Positions 34,240-46,797 of a DNA stretch of 64,000 nt are shown here, piece by piece. Source of the stretch: Crocodylus rhombifer (Eukaryota; Chordata; Crocodylia; Crocodylidae). The DNA is taken from positions 372,001 to 436,000 of the forward strand of contig JAVSML010000042.1 of assembly GCA_038503035.1 (NCBI GenBank), read 5' to 3'. A model generated the notes under the pieces. That model was not told the origin of the DNA. It saw only the letters and a program-made list of their open reading frames with translations, and did no database searches. The position numbers were made by a program, and so were the translations under genes. Numbering within the stretch: the first letter of the stretch is position 1; each line of letters starts with the position of its first letter.

Positions 34240-36790
34240 TATGGATCATACTTTGAAACTGCCTGTTGAAAGTCTCTGGGTTAAGGTTTAGAGGGGAAAG
34301 CACCAAGGGTGATGTCATGGCGGGTGTCTGCTACAGACCGCCAGACCAGAAGGATGAAGTAGATGAGGCTTTCTTCAGACAATTAATAGAAGTTTCCAGA
34401 TCACAGGCTCTGGTTCTCCTGAGGGACTTCAATTACCCTGATATCTGCAGGGAGGGCAACACAGCAGTGCACAGGAAATCCAGAAGTTCTTGGTGAGTGT
34501 TGGGGACAACTTCCTGGTGCAACTGCTGGAGCAACCACCTAGGGGCCATGCTCTTCTCAACCTGATGCTCACAAATGGGGAAGAATTGGTGGGAAATGTA
34601 GGAGTGGATGGCAACTTGGGCAGCAGTGACCACAAGATGATCCAGTTCAGGATCCTGACAAAGGGAACAAAGGAAGGCAGCAGAGTATGGAGGCTGGACG
34701 TCAGAAAAGCAGACTGACTCTCAGGGAACTGATAGGCAGGGTCCCCTGGGATGCCAGTCTGAGAGGGAAAGGAGTCCAGGAGACCTGGTTGTATTTTAAA
34801 GAAACCTTACTGAATATGCAGGGACAAACCATCCTGATGTGCAGGAAGACTAGCAAATACAGCAGGCAACTAAATTGGCTTAGGAGAGAACTCTCCAGTG
34901 AGCTTAAACACAAAAAGGTTAGCTTGCAAGAAGAGGAAATTTGGACAAATGACTAGAGGAGTATAAGACTACTGCTTGGGCATGCAGGAATGAAATCAGG
35001 AAGGTCAAAGTGCAACTGGAATTGCAGCTAACAAGGGCCATGAAGGGTAAGAAGGGTTTCTACAAGTGTGTTAGCAACAAAAGGAAGTTCAGGTACATTG
35101 TGGTCCCTTATTGAATGGGGGAAGCAACCTAGCGATAGCTAAGGAGGAAAAGGCTGAAGTATTCTTTCCGTCTTCACAGGCAAGGTCAGCTCCCAGACTA
35201 CTGCACTGGGCAGCACAGTTTGGGGAGAAAGTGAGCAGCCCTCAGTGGTGAAAGAACAGGTTAGGAAATATTTAGAAAAGCTGGATGTATGCAAGTTCAT
35301 GGGGCCAGATGCAATGCATCCAAGGGTGCTGAGGGAGTTGGCTGATGTGACCGCAGAGCCACTAGCCATTATCTTTGAAAACTTGTGGCAATCGGGGAGA
35401 TCCCAGGAGATTGGAAAACAGCAAAAATAGGGCCCATCTTTAGGAAAGGGAAGAAGGAGGCTCCAGGGACCTACAAACTGGTCAACCTCACCCCAGTCCC
35501 CAGAAAAATCATGGAGCAGGTCATCAAGGAACCCACTTCCTAAGCACTTGGAGGAAAAGAAAGTGAGCAGGAACAATCAACGTAGATTCACTAAAGGCAA
35601 GTCATGCCTAACTAACCAAATTGCCTTCTATTATGAGATGACTGGCTGTCTGGGTGCAAGGAAAGCAGTGGATGTGATATACCTTGTCTTCAGTAAGACT
35701 TTTGATATGGTCTCCCACAATAATCTTGCATGCAAGCTAAGGAAAAGTGGATTGGATGAATGGACTGTAAGATGGATAGAAAGCTGGCTGGGTCATCAGG
35801 CTCCATGGGTAGTGATCAATGGCTCGAGGTCTAGTTGGCAGCTGATATCAAAAGGCATTCCCCAGGGGGCAGTCTTGGGGCCAGTTTTGTTCAACATCTC
35901 CATCAACGACCCTGAAGATGGCATAGAGAGCACTCTCAGCAAGTTTTTAGATGACACCAAGCTGGGGGGTGTAGGGCTAGGATTCAGAGACCTTGGACAA
36001 ACTAGAGAATTAGACCAAAAGAAATCTCATGAAGTTCAATGACAACAAGTACAAAGGTCTGCACATAGGACAGAACAATCCCATGCACCGGTACAGGCTA
36101 GGGGCTGACTGGCTGGGCAGCAGCTCTGTACAAATGGAGCTAAGAATTACAGTGGACAATAATCTAAATGTGAGCCAACAGTGTACCCCTGTTGTAAAGA
36201 AAGCTAAAAGTGTATTGGGTTGTATTAGTAGAAGTAATGCCGGAAGATAAAGGGTAGTATTCACCACTGGTGAGGCCATATCTGGAGTACTGTGTCCAGT
36301 TTTGGGCCCTCCACTATAGAAAGTATGTGGACAAGGTGGAGAGAGTCCAGTGGAGGACAACAAAAATGATTAGAGGGCTGAGGCATATGACTTGTGAGGA
36401 GAGGCTGAGGGAACTGGGCTTATTTAGTCTGCAGAAGAAAATACAGAGGGGGGATTGATAGCAGCCCTGAAGGGAGTTCTATGAGGATGGAGCTGGACTA
36501 TACTGAGTGGTGGCAAATGACAGAACAAGGAGCAATGGTCCCAAGTTGCAGCAAGGTAAGTTTAGGTTGGACATTAGGAAAAAAACTCTCTCACTAGGAG
36601 GGTAGTAAAACACTGGAACAGGTTACCTAGACAGGTGGTGGAATCACCCATCCTTGGAGGTTTTTAAGGCCCAGCTCAACAAAGGCCACGCTGGAACAGT
36701 CTAGTTGGGAATGGTCCTACTTGAGCAGGAGGCTGGACTAGATGTGACCTCCTAAGGTCCCTTCCAACCCTCATTTTCTATGATGCTATG
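34240..36790 (+). mobile_element. CR1 LINE, long but decayed copy
   Basis: Runs from the end of the endonuclease domain (VCYRPPDQKDEVDEAFFRQL, near 34325) through the reverse transcriptase to a 3' end 'ttccaaccctcattttctatgatgctatgctatgg'. It belongs to a different CR1 subfamily from the copies at 6.8, 40.5 and 49.5 kb, judging by its 3' UTR and diverged ORF. Its 5' limit is unclear because a gap lies 35 bp upstream. Confidence 0.88.
34266..36460 (+). pseudogene. CR1 ORF2 (endonuclease end + reverse transcriptase), broken
   Basis: Fragments in order: endonuclease C-terminus (VCYRPPDQ, ALVLLRDFNYPDIC, then HALLNLMLTNGEELVG with SSDHKMIQF), a linker, and the reverse transcriptase ([78 protein letters not shown]). 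The C-terminal [15 protein letters not shown] and [15 protein letters not shown] blocks follow. At least five frame breaks are visible. The palm motif is FLDD, keeping both aspartates, but the YLDF aspartate has become V (YLVF), removing one catalytic residue. Confidence 0.85.
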
Positions 36791-37452
36791 CTATGGAATA
36801 TCAGGGAGGTATAACAAAGAGACAAGAGTTCACCTAAAAATATCAAGACAATTAGGATTTCTATCTAGGGGGTTCTTTTGTATATTTGGACTGGCTGTTA
36901 TAAAATCCAAATTCTAAATCCCTTTAGTACCATGACCAATTCTCCCAGTAGGTCATCTTACAACTCAGTGTAAACATTTTAGGACTACTCTGCATGGTGT
37001 ATTGCAGCATGGTATTTATAGCATCCAGCGCAAGTAACTGTAGAAGTTAAAACTGAGATGTAGTTTCCATTCTATTTCCTCCCACCCCAAGCTATTTTCA
37101 GTTGCTCATAATTTTCTCAAATACATTCTTTGCAACTTAGCTATGTACCAAAGATAGTACATGGGCAAAGGGCAGGAAGGGGGGCAGAAAGAGAGAAGAA
37201 ATCCAGCAAAATCAGAATCAAATGAATTATTTTTGAATCGCTAGTATGAAAGTAATGAGCATGTTAAAAATAAACCACGTCTATGTCTTTCTTCCCCTTC
37301 TGTATGTCTCTCATGAACATTTTATCTTTTGAAGTGTTTAAGCCTATATAAGAAACCTTTTCTCAGCATCTTCATCATGGCTGATTTTACAAAAATATAA
37401 TTTTTAACTATCAAACCTTTACCCCACTGAAGTCTAACAGAGTTTGCTATAT
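36791..37452. other. Stretch with no recognised gene
   Basis: AT-rich sequence following the CR1 3' end. Nothing recognised. Confidence 0.35.
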
Positions 37453-37700
37453 ATTCAATAGGACCAGAATTATTCAGTAAATAGCTGGTTACTTTTCTCA
37501 CACATGAAATTTATGGTATAAAGCTTCCCATAGCTCTTTTCTCAGATCTTGTTTAAGGAAGGTATACAAGTTTAGGCTTAACTTGTAGCAATTATGTAGG
37601 CTCACAAAATTCTAGTGGACTACTGGTATACCTAAAATTAAGCATGTGATCACGTATTTTTCTGAAGGTAGGTCTTGGAACAGCTTAGAACATTACTTAG
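37453..37700 (+). repeat. 248-bp segment duplicated at 42710-42957
   Basis: Runs from attcaataggaccagaatta to acagcttagaacattacttag. The same 248 bases recur in direct orientation inside the CR1 at 40.5-43.3 kb with nine substitutions and no indels (about 96% identity). It has no terminal inverted repeats, poly(A) tail or coding frame, and lies in otherwise unremarkable AT-rich sequence. It is either the donor of a templated insertion or one copy of an unrecognised repeat family. Confidence 0.95.
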
Positions 37701-38754
37701 ATTCACCCAAGTATATACCCATGTTGTGGAAGTGACACAAGCCAAATCTTAGCAACGCTGAGTCATCGTTAACATACATGAAGTGCTTAGGTGGCATTTC
37801 AAAAAAAGATTTCGCTTAAAAAATAACATCATCACACCACAAAGAGAAATTGCAGAAATTAATACCATTAATGCAATATCAGGGGCAGCACTTAAGATAC
37901 TTAGCAGGAAACACCGTAAGTGTCTACTAAGTACTGAACTCAGACAAACTGCATTTTGTGTATATTTTGTGGCATAGGTAAAATACTAAGCATGCTCTAC
38001 ATTTAGCAAATGCTTAATATGCCTAACGTTTTTGTAAACTTGGGCTGAATTCTGATCTATAACCTCCACAGACTTCAGTAGAACTGAAGCTCACATTACA
38101 AATTGGATAAAACACAGCCCATAATTTCTACATTACTACTAATTTATCTACATAGCACATATGCTGCATTTTCTATCGGTGTGTCCTCGATAAATGTAAG
38201 CCTTAATGTTTCTGTTATATAATCTACACTATAAAATATAAAGGAAGCACAGTTTAGCAGAATTCCATATTGTAGCAGGAACTTTTGTAATTTCCTGATC
38301 TAAGTGACTGATTTATCAATCTTAATGTTGAATTAACATTAATATTTGTATTTAATATTGTATTATTTCTGCCAATAAGTTGCAATCAAAAAAGCATATG
38401 AGGTAAATTTGTACAATTAGGCAAGCTGCCAAAAGCTCCAACTCTTATCATCACGGGAAACCTCAATGTTAAGACCGACAAGAAGAAAAGAAAAGGAGGA
38501 CTGATACAAGCCATTCTGGAATGTTAACTAAGCATAGGACATTTCAGATTACTATGAAGACAGGAGTTGCATGTCAATCCAACACCTCCTCTAGATGAAT
38601 GGTCGTTCATCCTGTCTTTTTAGGTACTAGTTCAAATTTGCTTCATGAAAACAAGCCGACCTCATCAGAGCTTTGAGTTTTTATTGTGCTATAGCAAGGT
38701 CCTCTCTGAGGACCAGACTCTATCAGTGGCTCCATTCAAGAAAAATGTCTAGCG
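37701..38754. other. Stretch with no recognised gene
   Basis: AT-rich sequence, no frames with motifs and no element termini recognised. Confidence 0.35.
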
Positions 38755-38931
38755 CAGGGCTCCTCAACTTCTGAGTGGTCAGGAAGGAGAAGCCATAGGG
38801 AGGGGGAGCCTAGAAGCCTGGCTACTGCTACAGCCAAAACAAGGGGGCAAGTGGGAACCAGATGGGATCATGGGGCCACAATTTAACTCCTTAGGGGCTG
38901 TAGATAGTCCTGGCCTAGAAGTTGTGTCAGG
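38755..38931. repeat. Possible hAT-type MITE
   Basis: The left 'cagggctcctcaacttctgag' and right 'ggcctagaagttgtgtcagg' share an inverted caacttct core, as in hAT MITEs. The flanking 8-mers do not match, so the boundaries and class are tentative. Confidence 0.35.
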
Positions 38932-39179
38932 CCTCACTGAACTCCAGTGATGGGTAGATAGGCACAACAGTTCACTTGGGCAGATTCATTTGCAGAATCT
39001 AGCCCAATCTGCAAACAGGCAAACCAATTCAGTGGAACGACTCACTTGTGTAAAATCACACACAAATGTTTGCAAGACTACAACCATAGAGCTGACTACC
39101 CTCAACTATTGAAGTGAAGATTCAGTGCACACAGCAGTAGAATCCAGATACTTTCTTAGTCATCTCTCATCAAGTTTAA

Positions 39180-40475
39180 AAAACAAAAATAACCCCCACC
39201 CTAATGAGATATATAGTGACAATTGTCCCAGGGCAAGGGGAGGACTCGGACCCTGAAGGGTCAAGGAGGGACTCTGGGGGGCAACACACCCCAGGGAAAA
39301 CATAAGAGAAAGAAAAACAAACAAAAACACCCTACCTGCTGCAGGAACTGCGGCGGGATGGGAAGCGGTGGCAGGAGCCACGCGGCTCATTAGCCGTGGT
39401 TTTTTTAAAGTGACAGCAGCTGGAGAGAAGGGGGAGGAGAGTCGGCACGGAAGGGTAAGAAGGGAAGACAGCAAGATGGAAGGGGAGGAGAGGTGGAGGA
39501 AGAGCAAAGAGAAGGTAGCTCCTGGACCCACTGAGGAGGAGGGGGAGCTGGAGAACACGGCCCCATAGGGCAGGAGAATGCCCAGACAAGCATCAGTATA
39601 CAGACACTGTTACTGGGCTTAGAAGCACTGAGATATCCAGGCTGCATATCATTTTGAAGCCGCGAGGAGAGCATCCAGGAGGGTCCTCAGTGACAGAGAC
39701 TGGTTGCAGTGGATCGCACAGGAGAAAGGTGAACGGCCAAGGGGCTAGCTAAGACCAACTCATCCTGGATGAAAGAGCCGGGAGAGCCCGTCGAAGGAAG
39801 GTTTCTTCTCTGAGGCGGAAACGGATGTCAAGGGTTGGATGCACATAGGGTACACTAAAGGTAGGGAATAGGTAGCATGAAGGGGCAGTCGGTGGTGGGG
39901 GCACACTGTAACTTAGATGCCACAGGATAGTAATCAATGGATTATTGAGAGGTAGCAAGCAGTTTGTTACTAGCATCTTTTCTTTTTATTTGTTAATTTT
40001 TTATTGCCCGGAACACCAGGGTAAAGTAAGGCAGAGGGCTACGACAGGCCAAGGATTTAGAGGGTCTAGTTTGACTCAGCCATACAAGTCAGGCTCAAGC
40101 GAGACCCAAGAATACGTTCTCGCATAGGGAAGGCTGGCCATGGAAGACAACATCAGCACACCGTTGAGGCTGGATAGAGGGTGAGGTACAGGGGAGGTTG
40201 AAGCCTCGTGAAGATCATCACCCCTCGGCCTGAGATAACCAAACCCAAACGGTTGGACCCTTCCACCACTAATAGAATCATCAAAGTCGTGGCAGGGGGG
40301 ATTAGGAGGGGATAAGACTGCCCAAGGTGAGAGCTTGTGGCCCTTTTACCTTTGGGACGGAGCGGAAGACCATCACCAAGATCCAGAGCCCAGCGGCGAG
40401 GGACCGGATGATCGAGGCCTGGCGTGTGCAGTAATAAAACTGAAAACAGGGTTTTAGTGATAAGACAAAGTCAGA
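39180..40475. other. GC-rich block of unknown identity upstream of a CR1
   Basis: GC content rises and the sequence is purine-rich (39410-39560), with no domain in any frame. The block ends where CR1 ORF2 similarity starts (about 40478). Its right end contains 'gtgcagtaataaaactg'. It could be another retroelement or DNA element into which the CR1 inserted, or a CR1-linked leader. I found no LTR pair. Confidence 0.35.
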
Positions 40476-40566
40476 CTCTTCTTTTAACTACAGACCCCCT
40501 ACCCAGAGTCAAGACCTCGACCAGGAGTTCACCAGGGAACTGGTTCAGGCTGCATAATCCCGGTGT

Positions 40567-42709
40567 ATGGTTGTCATGGGAGACTTTAAATACCCAGATA
40601 TCTCCTGGGAGGAGTGCTCGGACAAATCCGAGTGGTCGCAAAGCTTTCTCTTATGTGTAGATGACCTCTACCTGACACAGGATGTCTACGGGCCGACAAG
40701 AGGTAAAGCACTGCTTGACCTCGTACTGGCAACCAGGGATGACCTCACTGGCAACCTAGCAATAGAAGGAAAGCTGGGTGACAGTGATCATGAACTGATC
40801 ACCTTCACCATCTGCCGTAAAGCTGGCAAGTCAGTCAGTTGTACAGAAGTCCTTGACTTCAGGAAAGCTGACTTTGACAAGCTAAGGAGGCTTGTCAGAG
40901 AGGCCCTAAAAGGCCACAACCCAATGGAGAGGGGAGTTCAGGATGCATGGATGCTCCTCCAGGGAACAATCCTGGATACGCAAGCAAAGTCCATCCTGTC
41001 TCAAAGGAAAGGCAGCAGGAGGGCACAGCAGCCCCCTTGGCTCTCCAGGGAACTGGTGGACCTCCTGCTTCTTAAAAGAAGGACCTATAAAGGATGGAGG
41101 ACTGGAACTGCCACCAAGAAAGAATACTCTGCATTAGTCTGGACTTGCGGAGAGCAAATCGGGAAAGCCAAGGCTGCGATGGAACTCCAGCTAGCTACAA
41201 ATATCAAGGAAAATAAAAAGTCCTTTTTTCAGATATGTGGGGAGCCAGAGGAAAAGCAAGGGCAACACTGGACGCCTGCTAAACCAGATGGGGCAACTGA
41301 CAACTGACGCCCAGGAAAAAGCAAACTTGCTACACGGGTACTTTGCATCAGTTTTCCATTAGCCCCATGGGACGGCCCTGCCCACTATGGGTCAGAGAGG
41401 CCCGGGTGAGGGAGATTCCTTGCCCTCCATCGAAGCTGACCTCGTGAAGGAACACCTCAACAGGCTAGATACCTTCAAGTCAGCCAGCCCTGATGGGTTA
41501 CACCCAAAGGTACTCAGGGAGCTGGCGAGCATCATAGCTCAGCCCCTGGCATGGATCTTTGAGAGTTCTTGGCGCTCTGGTGAAGTGTCCAATGATTGGA
41601 AGAGGGCCAATGTCGTGCCTATCTTCAAGAAAGGGAGGAAAGTAGATTCGGCATACTACAGGCCCATCAGCCTGACCTATATCCTGGGGAAAGTCTTGGA
41701 AAAGACTTTCAAGGAGGCCATCCTTAACAGACTAGCTGAAGGCAATATCCTGAGGGACACCCAGCATGGGTTTGTTGCGGGTAGAATTCTATGGTCTTGC
41801 TTGACCAGCCTCATTTCCTTTTATGATCAGGTGACTTATCACCTGGACAAAGGTGAAGAGATCAACGTCCTATACCTCGACTTTAAAAAAGCCTTCAATC
41901 TGGTATCCCACGATCACCTCTTAGTTAAACTGGCTAACTGCGGCCTTGACGTCACCATGATCCGCTGGCTGAGAAACTGGCTCTGCGGTAAGACCCAGAG
42001 GGTGGTGGTCAATGGGAGCCAATCGTCTTGGTGTGCTGTGACCAGTGGGGTCCCACAAGGCTGTGTCCTAGGGCCTATACTGTTTAACATCTACATCAAT
42101 GATGTGGACATTGGTGTCAGAAGTGGACTGGTCAAGTTCGCCGATGACACCAAACTATGGGGTAAAGCATCCACACCTGATGACAGGAGGGTGATCCAGG
42201 CAGATCTGGACAGACTCATGAAATGGGAGGATGAGAACCTGATGGTGTTCAACACTGAAAAATGCAAGGTTCTCCACCTTGGGAGGAAAAACCTGCACCA
42301 TGCATATAGGCTCGGTAGTGCTACGCTGCTTAGCTCTACAGATGAAAGGAACTTGGGGGTCACAGTTGACCACAAGATGAACATGAGCCTTCAGTGTGAT
42401 GCTGCGGCTAGTAAAGCGAGCAAAACATAGATACTTCTCAAGCAGATCCTGGGACGTTATTCTCCTGTTGTACTCGGCCTTGGTGAGGCCACAGCTGGAG
42501 TACTGCGTCCAATTTCGGGCTCTGCAATTCAAAAAGGATGTGGAGAAGCTTGAGAGAATGCAGAGGATGATCAGAGGTCAGGAAAACAGACCTTACAATG
42601 ACAGGCCGAGAGCAATGGAGCTATTCAGCCTGGAAAAGCACAGGTTCAGGGATGATCTGGTGACCACCTATAAGTTTATTAGGGGTGCTCATCAGGATCT
42701 GGGGGATAC
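40567..42709 (+). pseudogene. CR1 ORF2, frames 40567-41307 and 41387-42430, broken
   Basis: The first frame (246 codons) carries the endonuclease C-terminal part, with MGDFKYPDISWEE, KALLDLVLATRDDLTGN and the catalytic-type SDHELITF. After a stop the second frame (347 codons) carries the reverse transcriptase: ANVVPIFKKGRK, YRPISLTYILGK, YLDFKKAFNLVSHDHL, SGVPQGCVLGPILFN and KFADDTKLWGKAS with both aspartates. A deletion of about 16 bp near 42430 breaks the frame again. The tail continues in a third frame (QLEYCVQFRALQF) until the 248-bp insertion ends it. Confidence 0.88.
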
Positions 42710-42957
42710 ATTCAATAGGACCAGAATTATTCAATAAATAGCTGGTTACTGTTCTCACACAAGAAATTTATGGTATAAAGCTTCCCACAGCTCTTTTCTC
42801 AGATCTTGTTTCAGGAACGTATACAAGTTTAGGCTTAACTTGTAGCAATTATGTAGGCTCACAAAATTCTAGTGGATTACTGGTATACCTAAAATTAAGC
42901 ATGTGATCATGTATTTTTCTGAAGGCAGGTCTTGGAACAGCTTAGAACATTACTTAG
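42710..42957 (+). repeat. 248-bp copy of 37453-37700 inserted in CR1
   Basis: In the related CR1 at 51155 the sequence reads gatctgggggaacgtttgttcaccag. Here it reads gatctgggggat, then the 248-bp segment, then gaatgttcaccag. The insertion is in direct orientation, lacks a clear target duplication beyond 1-3 bp, and differs from the upstream copy at nine positions. Confidence 0.93.
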
Positions 42958-43252
42958 GAATGTTCACCAGAGCCCCCCAAGGGATGACAAGTTCAAACAG
43001 TCACAAACTCCACTGTGACCAGTTCAGGCTGGACATAAGAAAGAACTTCTTCACTGTCTGAGCCCCTAAGGTTTGGAACAGACTACCACCTGAGGTGGTT
43101 CAAGCACACACTTTGAACGCCTTAAAAACACATTTGGATGCTTATCTTGCTGGGATCCTATGATTCCTACTGACTTCCTGCCCCTGGGGCGGGGGGCTGC
43201 ACTTTGATCCTCCGGGGTCCCTTCCAGCCCAAATGTCTATGAAATCTATGAC

Positions 43253-46200
43253 ATTCATGGAGTGCTGGCCAGAACCTGAGTGAGTTCAGTGAAATCAATG
43301 GAGCTATTCTAGAAACTTAACTACATAAGCAAGATTTTTTAAAAAGCTGACAATGGAAGATATTTTATCTGCAGCCTTGGGGGATTCTCCTTCTAGTTAC
43401 TGTCTCCTGCTATTATTTGCAGTGGAATTGCTTATTTTTTGCAGTTTCCTCCTCCAGCATGTTGTCTCATTCAGCAATTCAGTTCTACTCTAGACTAAAA
43501 CAAGAAGCCATTTACATGTTCTGTTTTACTAACAGCAATTAGTGTGATTTTTCTGTTGTCTGAAAACAGAAAAATGGCTCTTACAAGCAACTTTCATCAT
43601 TTGCTATTTTAGTTTTTGACTTCTTCTATCTCATGTGTCACAGTTCGTTTTAACACTTGATAGAAAAGTCATAATAAAAGTGGACAGCCTCATCTCCAAC
43701 TTGTTTCTTTTATGAAGAATTACAGTATTACATCTCTATGTATATAGGTTTGTCCTTTTTTCTGCTTTTTTCCCTTTAAAATTGAAAAAAAATTGAAAGT
43801 CAAAAGATCATAGAAAACATATGAGAATTTTTGTGGAGGCCTGTTGAGAGAATTAGTTTCAAATATGATATAATTCAGCCATTATCTAGCAACCAGAAAT
43901 TTTTTATTCTTCTAAATTCAGTCACTGAAAGATGATATGGAGACAAGCCACAAAGATATGTTAAAATCTCTCTTCATAAAACAGTTAAGAGCTCAAGCTA
44001 ATAAATCCCTTGATAAATGATAGTTTATCTGAATCTTCCCTGGAGATTTGTCACGTGGACAGGACGTGCTGTAGGAACTTTTCTGAAAGGGCAATGGGTT
44101 TCCCGTGCAAGTTGTTTTTTTATGAGATTTTAATGCCCATGAAAGATTCAAGATTGACAGTATTGTAATCTCTAGTCCTCTCTTATTAACATAATGCATA
44201 TCATGATTGCTAGCAATATAACTTTTCCCAACAGTATGTCTCAACTCAAGTCCAAAAGGATACAGGCTTCTTTAGTTTTGTTGTCTGCAAAGATTTTACG
44301 ATTTATGAAACTGATTCAAATACCTTGTTTGACACAGATCTTTTACAACTTTTTGTGAGAAGTGATGTTAGCTGTAAAGTAGCGGTGAAAAGCAACCATG
44401 GGCTGCTATTTTCTATAGTCTGTCTTCCTTCTGATAGAAACTTTTGATCAGTGTCTGCACATCTTTTCTTTAGTCCTAATCCACCTTTGATAATGGTTAA
44501 CATTTCTAGCTCCTCAGGTAAAAATCCAGATGTGATACTGATCCAAGAAGTGAGACTTTTTCCAAACTTGTATTCTTATAATATTTGTAGAGACAGCTCA
44601 AGACAAAGAACTGTCCCAACAAAACATGCATCTCTAAACCTATCCAGGTATTACTATGGCACGCAAGGATCAAGACCTAATGAAAAAATGGAGATCTTTG
44701 AAACACAAGGCCCTGAGTCCACTCCTATGATTCTAGGGAAACAAGTTGAAAAATAGATATTTTTAATAAACAAGAACTCAAATGTATGATTAAAGTCTCT
44801 CAAAGCAGAAAATGGAAAATAAGATTAAAAAACAAACAAACAATATGGCACAAAGGTTATATCATGCCTTCATCACCCAGGGGATGATTGCAATGTTTTC
44901 CTTCTGTTTTCAGTTGACAAAGAAGGCATTCACTTTCTCATTTGTTTTCAAGAACATTTAGACTTACTTTTATAGACTCATCTAGGTCTCTGCAGTGCCA
45001 TTATCATCTAAATAAGCAATAGCAGATATTTTCATTAAAGTTGGCCACTTATCTCTTATTTTCCTTCAGAATAACCTGAATCATTGTAACATCTTGTTTA
45101 TAACCACTGTAATTGTAATCTTTCTTTTCACAGCTTTACCCAGTATAAAAAGGTTTTCAACCATTAAAAAAAAATCACTTTGGCATGCAGATGTGCTTCT
45201 TTCAATAAGGTTGCATTTGTCCAACATCACAACTGTTTTCTTTCTAACGTTTCATTTATTGCATTTGCTTTGGTGCTGTCTAAATGTCATTCATGTCTTG
45301 TCCAAATAGTCAAATAAAATGCCTTAAAAATACAAACATTCACCACCATTTTTTGGAGGTGGACAGGGACACTCCAGTTAGTTTTACTGTTTCACTCCCT
45401 AGATTTCTCCTTCTCTACATTCTGAATTATTTCTTTTATGAGTGTTCAATACTACATGCTCTAGTGAAGAAATAATAAACACAAAAAACATTAGAAAAAT
45501 AAACTAAAGAGGTTAAGGGATATTTAGCCATTTGTAGTTATGGGACATCTAACAAAATGCATACTACTGTAATTAGTTGTATACAACATGCACACATCTT
45601 TTCCCAAGTATCAGTCTTCCAAAATTGGGGTGGTCATCTTATGCAGAAAACCCAGTTTGCCTCCCAGAATAGAAAAACATTTCACTTTGATCCCTACTCT
45701 ACCCATAGTTTAAAAGTTATCACTTCACAGCAGGAGTAGAATTTCTATTCAGATAGCTGAGAGTCAGTTCATTTAATGGCTCATTGTGCTTCACTCCACA
45801 TGTGTTAATAACCACCTCTCCTTTTAAATAGTTCTTGATGTTCCACTATTTATTTTGACCTTTCATCCAGCAATTTTACTGCCTGCTAGTTATTCCTGGT
45901 CTCTCCTCTACTATTTCATAGCCCTACAGGCTGTTTTTAGCTCTTTTATAAAAATCATGGATCTGCCCATGCAGACTAGTCTTCAGCAGCAATTAGAGTT
46001 TCAGGTTTTGGCTGAGCAGGAAAGGCAGGGCAAGTGAACTAAATATTAGGCTTTGTGCAACCATAAATCCCTACTCTACACAACCATAACTCTGGAAAAA
46101 AAACTATTTTTCTCTTTATTCTGCTTTTCCAAAAAACAAAGTGTGTGCCTTATGTTGGGGCACATGGTAAGAAAGAAAATACGGCAATATGAATAACTGG

Positions 46201-46680
46201 TGGTGCTGGATGGAAAGTGAAAATATATCCAATAGTTAAAAAGGACAACTTGCAAATTAGAATGTGTTGGGCACAGAGTACACGCAAGAAACACATCTTG
46301 CTATTTCCAATGGAAGTTAACCCAAAGTTGGTAATCTAAGTACTTTGTATTAAAAATCATGAAAAAGGAAATTCAACCACACCATAGGTATGCCTTTGAG
46401 GAGGAGGGGCCCAGTCTTAAAGCTCCTTGAAGTAAATGGGCATCAAACCACCAAGATTTGTAATCATCCTGCCATGACACCACTCTTTCTCCTCTCGTAT
46501 CTACTTAGTTGGGGAAGGGACCTTTTCTACCTCTTGTGTGCAGCTTCTAGGATTCATTCCCTGAATGAAGTGCTCTAGCCACCAGGTCACGGGCAGGGTA
46601 TTGCCCAGAGTACTCCAAAAGTCCCATTCAAACTGGCCCCGAGCAGCTAAAAAAGGGGAAGATAGCAAAGAGAAGAACAT
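43253..46680. other. Stretch with no recognised gene
   Basis: AT-rich DNA. A possible fragment of the TATTTACTC-type repeat lies near 46140-46200 (ccttatgttggggcacat ... aaaatacggcaata). A reverse tRNA-SINE-like piece may lie at 46560-46600 (gctctagccaccaggtc). No gene recognised. Confidence 0.35.
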
Positions 46681-46689
46681 GCCAGAGGG

Positions 46690-46780
46690 ATTTTATGGCT
46701 CAGTGACAGGGACAGTGCTCTTGAAAGCTGGAGACCCTGGGTCCTGTCCCCAGGCTTTTCTGAACCTCACCTTTAATATT
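46690..46780 (+). repeat. tRNA-derived SINE-like fragment
   Basis: 'agtgctcttgaaagctggagaccctgggtcctgtccccagg' has the spacing of a tRNA-like A-box region followed by a B-box-like gggtcctgtcccc. It is short and diverged, and the family cannot be named. Confidence 0.4.
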
Positions 46781-46797
46781 CATTTATAAATGAACAC

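Larger units (their letters stand above)
40478..43252 (+). mobile_element. CR1 LINE with an internal 248-bp insertion
   Basis: Similarity begins inside the endonuclease domain (YRPPTQSQDLDQEF) and runs to the 3' end 'aaatgtctatgaaatctatgac'. It is closely related to the copy at 49.5 kb. It is interrupted at 42710-42957 by a copy of 37453-37700. The CR1 reading continues directly after the insertion ('gaatgttcaccagagccccccaagggatga'). Confidence 0.9.
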
